From Persicaria tinctoria (taxonomy: Eukaryota > Streptophyta > Magnoliopsida > Caryophyllales > Polygonaceae): a stretch of DNA of 64,000 nucleotides. The notes below the pieces were generated by a model. It searched no databases. It worked only from the letters and a program-made list of their open reading frames with translations, and was not told the origin of the DNA. The position numbers and the translations under genes were made by a program. How positions within the stretch are numbered: the stretch's first letter is position 1; every line of letters begins with the position of its first letter. This document shows positions 41,596-54,300 of this stretch, piece by piece. The stretch is taken from assembly GCA_037127255.1 (NCBI GenBank), contig JBANSL010000013.1:17008688-17072687 (forward strand), read 5' to 3'.

Positions 41596-44500
41596 AATTC
41601 GATGTGCAATCTCCTGTCTATATATAATATATATACATACATATACACTAGACCACAATATTAACCAAAGAGAACATGTTCTATCTATATATACACATAC
41701 ACCAGACGACAGTACCAACCAAAGAGAACATGTTTTCAGAACATGTTTCAAAACCTATATATAAGTTGCTCACTTGAAGAACAAGGTAAAGTCACTACTA
41801 GAAATATCTTATTTAACATAAAGTAGTACATATTGATCTATCAAAAGACAATATTCTATAATTGAGAACATCAGATCAATGCATCTCTCCACCAGCTTCC
41901 AAAAAAAAACAGCAAGAGAAGCTTATGTGTTACCAACGATTTGAGAATGGCTCTGCATTCACAGTCCTTAGCCACTGCTAAAAAAAAAAGAGTTAACCTA
42001 TAAAGAAGTCAACCCTATTAATGCTAAGCAACTTAACAACCAGTACTATTGAATTTGATAATGGGATGAAACTTTCAGTTAAGCCAAAGGGTTTCTCTAA
42101 CTCAAAAACACGAAATTCGGTTTTCAACTCTAAAAATAAGGATAAGACACCATTGAATACAAAAATCATTCAAAATTTCAGGTTCAAATAATCCAGCCAG
42201 ACCTATGAACCTGTTAGTGTATATTCTTGCATCATCAACATTACCATAAGATGGGGGTGCTCACAACTCTTTGAAGACTACACCACCAGATAGATTTAGA
42301 CAATTGCATGCCTAAAGCCAACAATTACCATGAGTTCTAACTCACAGAAACACGTATGCTTGCACTAGCTCAACCATCAAGCAAATGCAAATGAGCAAAA
42401 AGCAAACAGTAAAAAGTAATTCAGCCTGAACATACCAGAATTAAGACAAAAAGTAATTTTCCATAGCGAAGACTACAATTCTGTTTAATAAAGGAAAAAC
42501 CAAGATGACAAGTGCCCTCAATTTTGAGACTTGGAATAAGCAAGGGAGTTTGCATGTTTTAAGTCCTAAACATAAACAATTACACTAAGTCACATACTAA
42601 GATGCTTGGAAAAATAAACAACAATGTTGAAAAAGCAAGGATGACAAGTACTATCAGGTATGTTTTAATTCCTAAACATAAACAATAAGTTGTAATTGAG
42701 CAAAAGAAAAAGTTAGCATAGCTGCATATGGATGTTGGTTCAAAGCAGTCACGACACATAAGTTCAGTGAGCAAAAGCAGTAGGAAAAGAGTGTTATGTA
42801 GCCTATAAGTACATGTTCAAAGCAAATCATTGTGGACACGATAGTTCAAAAGTTAGGAGTAAGGTACATCAAGGATGATAAACTTACCAGTGGTGATCGT
42901 TTGAAACCTCTCTTGACATGATGTATCCCAGATCTAAAGGTTTATCCGTTTACCATCAAGCTCAATGGTTCTTATATATCTAAAAATCAATATTGTGAAA
43001 GAATCAAATTTGAAGGTTAGACATAATGTAAAATCAGAACTATTGGTAAACAAAACATAGGTACTCAACAATTTGATAATGGCAGGCTACTTGTAGCCAA
43101 ATCTATATCAGAAACTGAACAAGTAAAAATCAGCACAAATTAAGTTAAAATGAAGCACATGATTATCAATAACACATACATAAGAAAGGTATAGTCAAAT
43201 TCCAAAATGAAGCCATAATCTAATTGAAACACTTACTTTGTCAATAAGGGGCATTAGATCTTAACTTCACAAGTTGTAAATTCAGTCCAACTTTTACCTA
43301 AAATTAAACATGTATATATTAGGAGTTTAAAAAAATTAGGAGTTGAAAAAATAAATCTATGCACAGGAGCGCAGAGTATATATTAGAAGCTGAAAAAATC
43401 AAATGGCTTAATAATTTTATGAGGCTCTCACTAGCTAATTGCACAATGAAACATTTGATTCCAAAAACCACAGATAATAAGAAGTGAAATAAGACACGAA
43501 AAGAAATTCACCTTAAATGTTGTTGGGTAAATAAAAACCCTAACCTTGTCACTCTGATAACCAGACAAAACAAGTTAGGCATCCATTAGCATACATCTCC
43601 TCAATCAAAGAAAATAAAGGGTTTTGGGAGATGACATAAATTTCAGATCATCCACAGACTATGTAGCTGCACCTGATCGAACAAAATGAATGGTTAAAAT
43701 GAATGATTTAAATTAAATGAATACCTGATCTGGATCTTTTATTGCACTTTAGTATTCACCATTTGCAGAAACCTCAGCAATTGAGTTGAGCAAATTCTCT
43801 TTAGGGATTCACACATTGTCAAACCTAAGAGAAAGAAAAATAAATGTTAACAAACTCGGCAAATTTTTACATGAATTCAAACTCACACATCACTGTAATG
43901 AAATTTGTTGTGCACTTCAGATGATATACCAGATTGATCGAAGCAAAAACACTATTATCCAGTCTAATTCATTTAATCATAGTCAAATCTGGCCACATCA
44001 TGACCCTATCCCCATTCCAAGAATCAAAAGATGCAAAAAATGTTCTGGCAAGAGTATCAGTAGGAGTGGCCTCTCCATAGTCCTGAAACAATGGTACTAA
44101 AACATTTATGCACAATATCATTAGAAATTGTCCTTTTTTTGCCTTTTTAAAATATTATGTGTACATAATATCATCTGAAGTATTATGAATTTCTGTGAAT
44201 TGACGAAAAAGAAAGAGAGATTCGACATAATATAGCCCAGAAAACACCCCGAATCCACCTTGCTAAAGTTTCAACCCTAAGCATTATATATATGAAAAGA
44301 GAGAGTCTAAGAAGACCATATACAGTCATGTAGAGTGTTATCTCTCGCATCATTTCCAGACTCACTGGCCCATTGAATCAAGCAGTCTCTACAATTAAAC
44401 ACAGGTTCAAAGTAAGCATAAGCCCTTTAACATAAAGGGAGGTACATCCACATAACTGTCAAGCAAAGATTAAGAGAACTCAAGAACATCTTGGAGCTAT

Positions 44501-45279
44501 AGTCGCAACACAAAGAATTACGTTTCCGGGTCTACTTTTACCCTTGATCCAGTAATCAGAAACGCTGGACATTGTCTATGTTTAATCTTAATCCAAAGAT
44601 CTATCAGATATACTTCCAATTATGGTCCTTGGTTGAACAATGAAAGCAAACAATTTGAACATGTTGCCTCACATCCTTTATTTTGTTGCACTAGTTGAGA
44701 TCCACTACATCCCAACATTTGGTTACACTAACCTCTGGTATAAAAAGAATTGACTGGGTTTCCACCTTAGCTATATAGTTGAAGCACAAGATTTAGATTC
44801 CAGAAAATACACAAAGTAAAAACGATAAAAATAAATACAAAAAATACAAAAAACTCTTCTATCTAAAACAAACCTTGACCTAAAACTTTAAATTATGCGG
44901 ATTTCACAGCAATCCAGCAACAGAATCGTGAACAACTGGGCAATGCATTTGATTTGACTAGAAATGAATCTAAATAGAACATCGAAAGAGGATAATCCAG
45001 AATCAAACAAAATAATTTCAATGTCAATTGGAGAAAAGAGGCAAGAAACGAACCTGTCATTTTGCCGATGAGACTGAAATCGTCCTTGGCTTCCTCGATG
45101 AATCAAGCAGTCTCTACAAAAATTATTCCTCAAAATCGACAATCAGAGGCAAACATAACCATAAATTGATGGATAAATGACAGATATGAGGTTTTGACAA
45201 TCTCGCTTGTTTTAAAATCGAAGAGTAACCTAATTTTAAAATCGAACAAAAAAGAAGCTGAGAAGTGAGGATAGGGGAA

Positions 45280-45840
45280 ACATTGTACCGGAGAGAGAAG
45301 TGACGCTCTCCATAGCAGTCACTGCCTCAACGTTGACGACCTCGGATCTAGGGTTCGTCGCGCTCGCTCGGATCTAGGTTTCTTGGTGCCATCGCGAGGA
45401 GACGAAGAGGTCCAATTTTTGGCGGATTCAGATCTGGTGTAGGCGGTGCACCTCGTCGTGATTGGTCTCAGAAGTTGAGTCCACGGGGACGGATTGAGGC
45501 GGCGGGAGAAGCGACGGTGCTCAGAGTCTGGAGTCTAAAGAGGAGACACGATAACGAGAATGAAGGGTTTCGCTAATGAGAGATGGGAACGAGAGACAAG
45601 AAGCGGGATTTCCCCGGAGAGGCTACATCCCTACCAGAGTCACCCTCAGTTCGAAAGCCGGCGAGAGTGGAGGAGGAAGGGGTTGTGGGGAATAGAGAGG
45701 AGTTGGAGGAGGAAGCCGTATTTCGCTGTCGCGGGAGGCTCAGTCAGGCTCGGGTTTAGAAGAGGGAGTGAAGGGTTTGGGGGTGTGTTTCTTTTTTCTT
45801 CCAAATTTTCTAAGTGTTGAATAATTTGAGTGTATTTCAT
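45280..45840 (-). other. GC-rich leader-like region of the CACTA element
   Basis: A GC-richer block at the right side. On the minus strand it reads toward an ATGGAGAGCGTC (complement of about 45312-45323) followed by exon-like pieces near 45130-45055 (GAAGCCAAGGACGATTTCAG) and a similar piece near 44395 sharing AGAGACTGCTTGATTCA. Possibly the 5' part of a captured or cargo gene; not identified. 41600-45000 is otherwise AT-rich with no gene recognised. Confidence 0.35.
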
Positions 45841-46597
45841 ATGGGCGGGATTTGTCCCGCCCTTATTTTTTTTCCAAAAACTTCTTTTTAACATCGGTTA
45901 AAAAATAATGTGGTGTTTATTTTATTTTTAACATCACAAACTTTTTAACCGATGTCAAAAAAATGTTTTACATGGCAGGTTTTTCTGACCGATGTTAATG
46001 AACCGATGTTAAATAGCAGAATTCTAGTAGTGATGTCGTATTTATGTCGTGTCCAGTGAAAACTATGCGATTACCAGTCGGCCCACGAATTCACCTCCAC
46101 CCACTTTATTGTTATTCCATGATTTTTCTCTTCACCTTACCATGCCATTATAAGTATGTTTATGCCCCCTCACTATTACTCTTATCCATTCGATTCCAAT
46201 ATGGGTAAAGCATGCTAGTGACGGCCGGAGATAACGAGATCATGGCATCCAAGTATGGGTAAATATTATAATTGGGCACACATAAAACAATATGTCATTA
46301 TAGAGGATATGCTTATCCCATAAATCTTCTCCATTCGATTATGGTAGTTAATGACCTGTGTTTTTCATAGTTACAATCGTGTCCAGTGAAAGACAATAGC
46401 TGACATGTGTATCGAATATGGATGTCCAGTTACAACTTACTGCTTACACGTGATCCTTAAAATAAACCCCCCAGACCCTTCCTTCTTCAATTGGTTTTAT
46501 CTTAAACAATATGTCATTTAGTTGAAAGAATATTTTTCCCCCTCGCTGACACTCTCACTGATCTATCTGTCCTCTCAGCCTGCACTTTTATATTTAA

Positions 46598-46598
46598 C

Positions 46599-46629
<31 letters not shown>

Positions 46630-46660
46630 TCTCTCCGTCCCTCTGTCTCTCTCTTCTGTC
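46598..46660. repeat. CT-rich microsatellite at the MULE right end
   Basis: (CT)n with interruptions; the counterpart of the GA-rich tract at 33860-33985 on the opposite side, supporting inverted termini. Confidence 0.75.
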
Positions 46661-46890
46661 CTCTGCCACTGCAGCAGCTACTTCTTCCCTCCTCTCTCAC
46701 TGGTCCTTGCTTTTGCAGGAGTAAAGATGCCTCCCTCCCACCGAGAGTGGAGTCCAGCTGTACCCCACAGGGTGACCGGCCACCGGCTCCCCTTGTCAAG
46801 TGGATATCCGCTTTTATGCAAATTTTTTCCGGATTGGGTTACTCATGCAAATCTTCCGGATATGAGGGTCATTTTAGCAAATTTGCCAAA

Positions 46891-47960
46891 TAATAATGAG
46901 TGTTATTTTTTATACTAATTTTATTGATTTTAAAAATGAAATATATTTATTTTTAATGACATAAAGAAGATTATTGGCATCTAATGGGATGTGTGCATCT
47001 ACAAGAGGAAGAAGTTGTAGAAGAAATTAAGGTGCAGAAAAAGAAAGGTTGAATATGGTGTTTATTGGGTTAGATTCTTGGTTTCAAATGGCATTCCTAA
47101 GATTTTGGCTTGTTAGAGACGGAGTCCCTTTCCAATCTGACATCTTAAGTATTTGGTTCATTTCCCCGCTCCATACTCGTCTAATGACAAGCACTAGAGA
47201 GGGAACACTAAAACAAAGAAGATGGAAAGGAATAAGCTTCATTTGATCAAATTAGATTGGTCAAATGAAATATATTTATTTTTATACTAATTACGGGTAT
47301 AGTATTAGTTTCTATCTAATGGGATAAAGCATACTAAAAATAGGTTCATAGAAAAACCGTAAAAAGATATATTAAAGATCAAGTGAAATATGATGTTATA
47401 CAACGTCTATTTTGTGTTGAGTATTGTAATGTCACTCGTGAAACAAAAGCATTATGATATTGGAGAAAAAGTATAATGCTTTTGTTAACCAAAACATCGC
47501 GTAAAGTATAGTACACTCCATGTGTATATAATCGCATAAAGTTTTTTTTTTTAAATTTCATACTTGTTACTATTAAGTACTTTGTTAATCAAAACATGTC
47601 ACTTCCATAATGTTTTTTTTTGTTTTCTTATTTCTTAATTTTAGAAATTCAGAAAAATAGTGCTTTTAGTTAACTTAGTTATTAACTAGCTAGTTGAGGT
47701 TTCGCAATTGGTATTCCACAATCTCCGTGAATTCGACACTCAATTGAAATGAGTCATAGGAATAAAGGTGGAAAACTAGTACTTTTATTTGTCTTAGATA
47801 ACTACCTAGTTAAGGTTTTACAATTGGTATTCCACAATCTCCGTGAATTTCTCACTTGATTGAACTAGGTTATAGGAATAAAGGCGGAGTATATGTTTAA
47901 TGAAATGATTTTAATTCTAAAGTAAAACAATTACTCTGTATTGTTTTTAACATTTAAAAG
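46891..47960. other. Intergenic AT-rich DNA with a tandem duplication
   Basis: No gene. Units at about 47690-47770 and 47812-47886 share CAATTGGTATTCCACAATCT and TAGGAATAAAGG, an approximately 120-bp tandem duplication. Confidence 0.6.
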
Positions 47961-48684
47961 GGTCTTGGGGTTACCATTCTTATTTCTGAAGTGAAAAACC
48001 CCCCAAGAGTCGAAATGTACGCGCGCCACGCGCTTCCTTTCCCCCTTCGTCGAAACCCCCAAATTGAAGAACCCCCTTCTGAAAACAAACCTAACCCCAC
48101 ATGCGATTCTGATTCAGATCTTCTATCTTGTCAAATCTCACTTGTGCTTCCTTGTTTTTCCGCCATTAATGATGGGAATTGCTAGGAGGAGGATCCAATT
48201 GCAAGATTTGATGATTCTCCTTGGCTTGCAAGTCTAGGTTTTGAGGTCGAAAACCTTCGCAGAAAAATTAAAAGGGATCGAAGAGTACGTTTCTTTCTGA
48301 TTCTCGGAGTAAATGCTTGATTCGAAGATGGGAGGGTTTGGAAGGATTGTTGGGGAAAGGAGTTAAGGTTTCGGCCACCTCCATGGCCTAATCCTCTACG
48401 AGTAGCCGTACGACGTCCATTCTTGGGGGGGGGGGGGGGGGGTTGTCCGAGTGCTTCACCCAATAAGAAGTTTGCTTGCTGTGATTGTTCTCTGCGAAGG
48501 GATTATGGAGCAGAGGTTTGGTGATTTGAAGGCTATTGATGGCGAGCCTTCGTGCTATCTTCCTTACATCTATATAAACATCTACTGTTATGATAAATCT
48601 TTCCCTAATACTACCTCTCTTTGCACCCTCTTTCTCATTCTCTCGCTGCAATCATCTAACTTCATTCTTGTTGTCGGTGTTGCG

Positions 48685-50634
48685 ATGGCCTCGTCCGTCT
48701 TGGACAAGGGCAAGAAACCCATGGAGGACGAGCCTCTCCTCCCTCCAACAAAATCCTCCCGAAAGGGACCTTAAAACCCCGTTGTTGGCTGCCCAGTAGA
48801 GGGAATCTCTCTCTCTTCTGCTGGTGCACCAAGAGTGAATCAACAACATATTGGCAGGTTACTGAAGAAAAACAAAATTGATGCTCAGGCATTGAAGGAA
48901 ATCCAGGAGGATGTTCAAGGAAACATTGCTTGTCTGGCTGATACCTCCCTGTTTGCTACAATTGTGGGGAATCCTATGGAAGCTAGAGATGTCAGAAAGA
49001 GAATCAAGATGGATTGGAAGTTTCTTAGTGCTGGCTTTCAATTGGTTCCTCTGGCTAATCATTGGTTCGAGCTCAAGTTTGACAAGAAAGAGGATTGAGA
49101 TAGGGTGTGGGAAGGTAGACCATTCCATGTGGCTGGGAACCTCATGTTACCGCGTCAGTGGAGGCAGGACTTTGATCCATGGTCGGAATCGGCTACTTTG
49201 ATGGACTTGTGGGTGAGGATTCCAGGCTTACCGATAAAATTTGTCTGTGAATCCATCCTCAAGTCCATCATAGAGAAGAATCGGATTGGTGAGGTTCTTA
49301 GGGTGGCTGCCTTCAACCCTAATGGGGCAAGGCTTCGTTACCCTCGAATCTGCATCAAGACGGACTTGAAGAAAATCCCGAGTAAGATGGTGATGGTGCC
49401 CAATGAGAAGGGAGAAATTGAAGCCTTTCCTCTCTGGTTTGAGGACTTTCCCGAGGGCTGTGGAAGTTGTGGGTTGGTTGATCACAACTTTGAGCAATGT
49501 CCCAAGCGCCGAGTGTGCAACATGCCTTCTGGCAGTGTGCTTGGAGGAAATCCTGAGGGGTGTGATGCAGCTCTTGGTGAGGATGGTCCCTCCAATGATG
49601 GTGGTGGTTGGACATTTGTTGCTTCAAAAAAGAGTCGTCCAATTCCCCCTCCTTCATTTGGCCACTCTAAAGCTGATGTTTGGAAATGTTTTGGTGTAAA
49701 TGCTGATGTGAGTTCGGGTTCTTCTGCGACTGGCTCATCGATACAAACTGGTGAGGAATTTACCAACACTTCTCATGTGAAGGCTGCTGTTGGTGTTGCT
49801 ACTGGAGTGGTTATCAATGAACCACTGCCTGATGAAGAGCCCATGGTGGAGCCAGTGATGGCCGAAAGTGAGGATGAGGAGATTGAGGCTGATGCTCAAG
49901 GAAATGAGGATGATGACGCCTCTCTTGTGGAAATCCCAGGGGATGTGAATAATGAGCTTATTGAGGCAGTGTTCCAAGAGCCCGAGTATAACGGTGCCGA
50001 CGATGATGATCAAAGCGAAATGGAGGTTAGTTATGAAAACATGCTTGATTTTACTGGTTTTCCTACGGATTTTACTCAGGCGGATTTTGATCGAATGCTC
50101 CAAGATATCCCTTCTTCTACTGAATTTATTCTGCCTAATTTAGCTAAGCCTGGTAATATTCCCACTGATTTCTTTGATCCGCTGGTTGCTTCCTCTGGCT
50201 CACCTTCGGTTGCGCTGAGGTTTGAGCAGCTTGGGGTCAAAGGGTCGGTTAAAACTGAGTCCGACAAACGTAAACTCAGGGCAAGAATAGAATATCAATC
50301 AAGTGCAAGTGTAAGTCCAGGGTGAAGAGTGATTGGGTGAGGAGGCTCATGTGTTAGTTGGGGCTTGGTGAGTCTTAGAGGATGGATGTATAGGGGTTTT
50401 TTGGGTCGATAGTCTTTTTGGTAAGGAGTTTTTAGTGAGATATACTGCACATGTTTTTTTTCCACGAGACCCTTTGTTTGGTCTGCGTGTTTTTTGTAAC
50501 TTGGTTACACCCATCTTATATATATTTACCGGTTCAAAAAAAAAAAAAAACGTAAACTCGGGGTCGAGGATGGAGAATCTGTAAGCTCTAAACTGATGGG
50601 AGGAAGTGCCAAGAGGGGTAAGAATGAAGAGTGA
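48685..50634 (+). pseudogene. LINE ORF1: DUF4283 and CCHC knuckle
   Basis: The ATG at 48685 (MASSVLDKGKKPMEDEPLLP) opens a frame with stops TAA (48772) and TGA (49096) and otherwise continuous coding. The DUF4283-like fold spans roughly 48880-49330 (VWEGRPFHVAGNLMLPRQW, LWVRIPGLPIKF), followed by the knuckle CGSCGLVDHNFEQCP and an acidic tail. The original C-terminus (KRKLGVEDGESVSSK to GKNEE-TGA at 50632) is split by a LINE tail inserted at 50282-50550, which by itself ends the frame at 50323. ORF1 proteins bind element RNA as chaperones. Confidence 0.82.
50282..50550 (+). mobile_element. 5'-truncated LINE tail nested in ORF1
   Basis: About 269 bp ending in A14, bordered by CGTAAACTC duplicates (50269 and 50551; CGTAAACTCAGGG versus CGTAAACTCGGGG). 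Its 3' end holds the hairpins CACG-AGACC/GGTCT-GCGTG and GTAAC-TTG-GTTAC, then TTACCGGTTC and poly-A. The 3' sequence differs from the host LINE, so another LINE lineage was active after it. Confidence 0.82.
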
Positions 50635-50775
50635 TCCAGTCATGGTTGTTGCTTCTTGTTTTCTGATGGGGTGGAAAGCATGGAGGGCACTGTGGTCTCT
50701 AACCCCGGGTCTAGATTATGTCCTTATGAGTAATGATAATATTCTGCTTATGTATGTTAGTAGGAGTGTCAAGGT

Positions 50776-51369
50776 TTGGTTGGGAATGTGGGATGCAAGT
50801 ATCCTATTTGTAAGATTTTGCTAAGAAGTTTGCTTTGGTTGTCAATGTATCCAAGTGCCCCGTCTAGGGCTCAAATAAGCTGTTACAGCAGCACCTGTAG
50901 ATGGATTTGTAGGGGTCAAGTGTCTACTATTGTGTCTAAGTATGCAAGTATAACAAGAGAAGTATGTAATGTTTATTGCAGTTGCGTCTGCCATGTTAAA
51001 TATAACTATTTAAGCTACTGGATGTGTGGATTAAGATCTGTCAATGAATTAGGCTGGACATGCAGAAAATTAATGTGGAAACATCCTCAATATCGGTGGT
51101 TGCATGATCCCAAATGTCTACAGGGGGTTCAAAGAAGAAGCAAGCACTCTTTGACAGGAGATGAAGGCGAATGGAATGCCTGCAGTAGAGCAAAACCACA
51201 AGAGGATTATGGGACTCATAATATTTGCATAATTCTTATTACTAGAAGAAAGTGCTCTTTAGATGATAAGAGTATAAGTGAGTTTATAAAAGAAGGTAAG
51301 CTCAATCAACCTCTGCGAATTTCGGTTTTCATAGCCACAAGGGAAAGCAATTACATAATGGTAATATGA
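50776..51369 (+). other. Unrecognised 197-codon open frame between ORF1 and ORF2
   Basis: Open from a TTG at 50776 to TGA at 51367, in the same reading frame as ORF1. It has about 15 Cys and many Arg/Trp (CRWICR, CNVYCSCVCH, WMCGLRS, WTCRKLMW). The stop overlaps the ORF2 start as ATGA, like LINE ORF1/ORF2 at 15698. There is no domain I recognise and no ATG near its beginning, so it may be a distal part of ORF1 separated by stops at about 50632-50756, or chance. Confidence 0.35.
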
Positions 51370-54300
51370 AAATAGGTTCTTGGAATGTGAGGGGTATAGG
51401 AAAACTGAACTTCTGGGCGGAACTTGGCACGTTCTATAACATACAGAAAATTCAAGTAATGTCAATTATGGAAACAAAGACGGATAAAATCCCAGAGGAA
51501 CGATGTTGGCGATCAGTAGGTTTTGATGAAGCAATCTAGGTGCCAGCATATGGGAAATCTGGAGGAATAGGAATAATGTGGAAATCGAATTGTCTAACGC
51601 ATGAAACGTTATCTATAAGCTCTTCAAGTCAACGTTGTATATGTGTAAACTATTATAATTCGAATCTAAATTTTAAGTGTCAAATCATTTTTGTATACGC
51701 TCCTGCGCAGGAACGAGATAAAACAAGATTTTGGGATGAAATTAGTAGGTTAATATCTTCGTCATCGTTTCCCACTGTAATCATAGGAGATCTCAATGAT
51801 ATTGTATCAACTGAGGATAAACAAGGTGGGGCGTATACGGGATTGACCAGATTGATTAGACTGAATGAGATCAAAAACAATTGGGAATTATTGGACATTC
51901 CCTTTAAGGGAAATAGATTCACATGGAGGAAAAAAAAGGAGGGATTAGAAAATATCTACGAACGTCTTGGCCGGGCTTTGGTTCAGAATACGGTCTTAGC
52001 CCAGTTCCCCACTTTACACTTAACGCACCATGCTTTCTCTTCTTCGGATCATTGTCCCATTACAATGTCGTTCGCGGAAGATAGCTCTTATAGCATCACA
52101 CCATTTAAATTTGAAAATATGTGGCTTAAAAGAAAGGATTTAAGATTGGTTGTTAAACAGGCTTGGAGGGCAAACTGCCCTGGCTCTGCGATGTATCAGC
52201 TTATGTATAAAACTAAAATTCTTAAAGCAAAGATTAAAGAATGGAATAGAAAAACATTTGGGAATGTATTTCGACAACTAGAAGAAGTAGAATACAAATT
52301 AATAAGTATTCAAGGGGAATTGTGTAATCATCATAACCAAAGCAGAAAAAATTATTAATAAAAAAGAAGCTTTAATAAAATTTCATAAAACCTTTTGGAG
52401 TCAGAGGGCTAAAGCAAAACATGTTAGATTAGCAGATACAAATTCGGGCTACTTTCACAAAATCGCCACTGGCAGACAAAACAGGAAAATAATAAGACAT
52501 ATTACATCAACTGAAGGTACGACAATTTTTGGAGAAGAAAATATCAAGAAGGAGATCCAAAATGACTTTAAAAAAAGATTTAAAAAAGACGGGGGATCTA
52601 CTACAGACTGGAGAAATAGTTTGGACTTAATTACTTCTAAAATAACCGACGCAGACAATGAACAACTTATTAAACCAATTCTAAATAGTGAAATTAAAAA
52701 CGCTGTGTTTAGTTTAGGAAGGAATAAGTCCCCTGGTCCAGATGGGTTTTCGGCGGAATTCTATAAGACGTTTTGGGATATTGTGGGTACTTCGGTAATA
52801 AGAGCAGTAAAGAGTTTTCTCCTATCTGGGAGGCTTCTCCGCCAAATCAATCATACTTTCATCACATTACTTCCCAAAGTGGATAATCCCTCTTCAACAA
52901 GCAATTATAGACCTATTAGCATGTGTTCGACGATTTACAAAATAATATCTAAAATCCTCACAGAAAGGCTAAAGAAAGTAATGGGAAAATTAGTTCACCC
53001 ACTGCAAGGAGCATTTGTTGCTGATAGAGCGATCCAGGACAATGTGTTAATAGCGCATGAAATTTTTCATTCTTTCCAAACCCGTAGAGGTGTGGAAGGA
53101 TGGATGGCAATAAAGCTAGACATAGAAAAAGCATATGACAGAGTTAATTGGGATTTTGTACTGGAAGTACTAAATCCCAATTATTAACTGGGTCAAAGAT
53201 TGCAACAAGAAGATTGCAACAAGAATCTGGGGGCAGAAGTGCTGGCACAAAGATTGCAACAAGAATCTGTGGCTCCGATAAGTAAAATTGGGTTTAAATT
53301 CGGGCATAGGGGTCTGAAAGTTCCGTTTCTTGCGTTTGCGGACGACACTATTGTCTTTGCTAAAGCAAAAATGGAGGCAAGCCAATGTGTCTTATCTGTT
53401 ATAGAAGACTATTGTAGAGTATCTGGCCAAAAAATTAATTATCACAAATCATCATTTCAAACAACTAAGGGTGTTCATGGATCTAGAGTACAGATGTTGA
53501 CACAGTCATTACAGATGCCACATACAAGGGCAATGGAAAAGTATTTGGGTTGCCCGATTATTAACGGAAGAGTAAACAAACATACTTTTGAAGAGGTGAT
53601 AAGTAAAACAAAAACCCAGCTTTCAAAATGGAAGGCAAATTGCCTTTCTTAACATGGAAGATCGATTCTAATCAACTCAAATCTGTCCTCAAAACCTCTC
53701 TATGCTATGCAAAGTTTTATGCTCCCAGCTACAATCCATAATGAACTAGATCGAATTAATCGAAATTTTTTTTGGAATAAAGACCTTCAGTATAAACCTC
53801 TCATTGGTTGGGATAAGGTGTGTAGATCAAAATCAAAAGGGGGACTAAATATAAGAAAATCAAGAATTGTGAATGAGGCACTTCAGATAAAACTGTTATG
53901 GAAAACTCTGGCTGAATCAGATAATATATGGGTTCAGATTATTAGGCATAAATACTTGAAAGAAAATGATATACTAAACTATATTAGGACGAAGAATGCA
54001 TCTTGGCAATGGCGTAATACAATTCAACTAATAAATAAATTCAAAGAAGGTCTCGTTTGGAGTATAGGTGATGGAGAATCGGTAAGATTCTGGAAAGATC
54101 CTTGGATTTCACCACAACCGCTAATTAAAGCGATCGACAGTACAACAATTGAAAATGAGGATGTGCGAGTAAGTGCCTTTATACACAATGGAGAATGGAG
54201 AAAAGATTTAATTCTTAGCACCGTAAATAAGAAATGTGCAGAGAAAGTAATGAGTATTCCGCTGCCAATCCACAGGATGTCTGATAGACTAGACTGGCGT

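Larger units (their letters stand above)
41029..46032. mobile_element. Non-autonomous CACTA (En/Spm-type) transposon
   Basis: Ends CACTACTAGAAATTTG and CTAGTAGTG; the inverted termini match for about 30 bp with few mismatches, including ATTTAACATCGG. Flanked by a perfect 3-bp duplication ATG (41026-41028, 46033-46035). Subterminal regions hold many ACATCGG/CCGATGT words in both orientations, as expected for transposase-binding sites. Length 5004 bp, with no TnpA/TnpD-like frame. It sits in the MULE, splitting an otherwise GTCATGT/TGTCCAGT-rich stretch. Confidence 0.92.
33700..46890. mobile_element. Mutator-like element of the Ulp1-carrying (KI-MULE-like) type, interrupted by CACTA
   Basis: The ends are approximate. 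The left end (33725-34060) and the complement of the right end (46570-46880) align imperfectly: AACCCT-CC-GAA-GATTTGC, AACCCA, ATTTGCA, then a long purine-rich GAGA tract. This is consistent with long decayed terminal inverted repeats; no 9-bp target duplication was found. Without the CACTA insert it would be about 8.2 kb. It holds a DUF1985-Ulp1 gene, a MURA-like N-terminal fragment and an Agenet gene. MULEs carrying ULP1-like protease genes (Kaonashi elements) are known in Arabidopsis and melon. Confidence 0.6.

Noticed and set aside
45560..45894. Short genes near the CACTA right end
   Set aside because: Short open frames on both strands of a GC-rich subterminal block, with no domain and no codon support.
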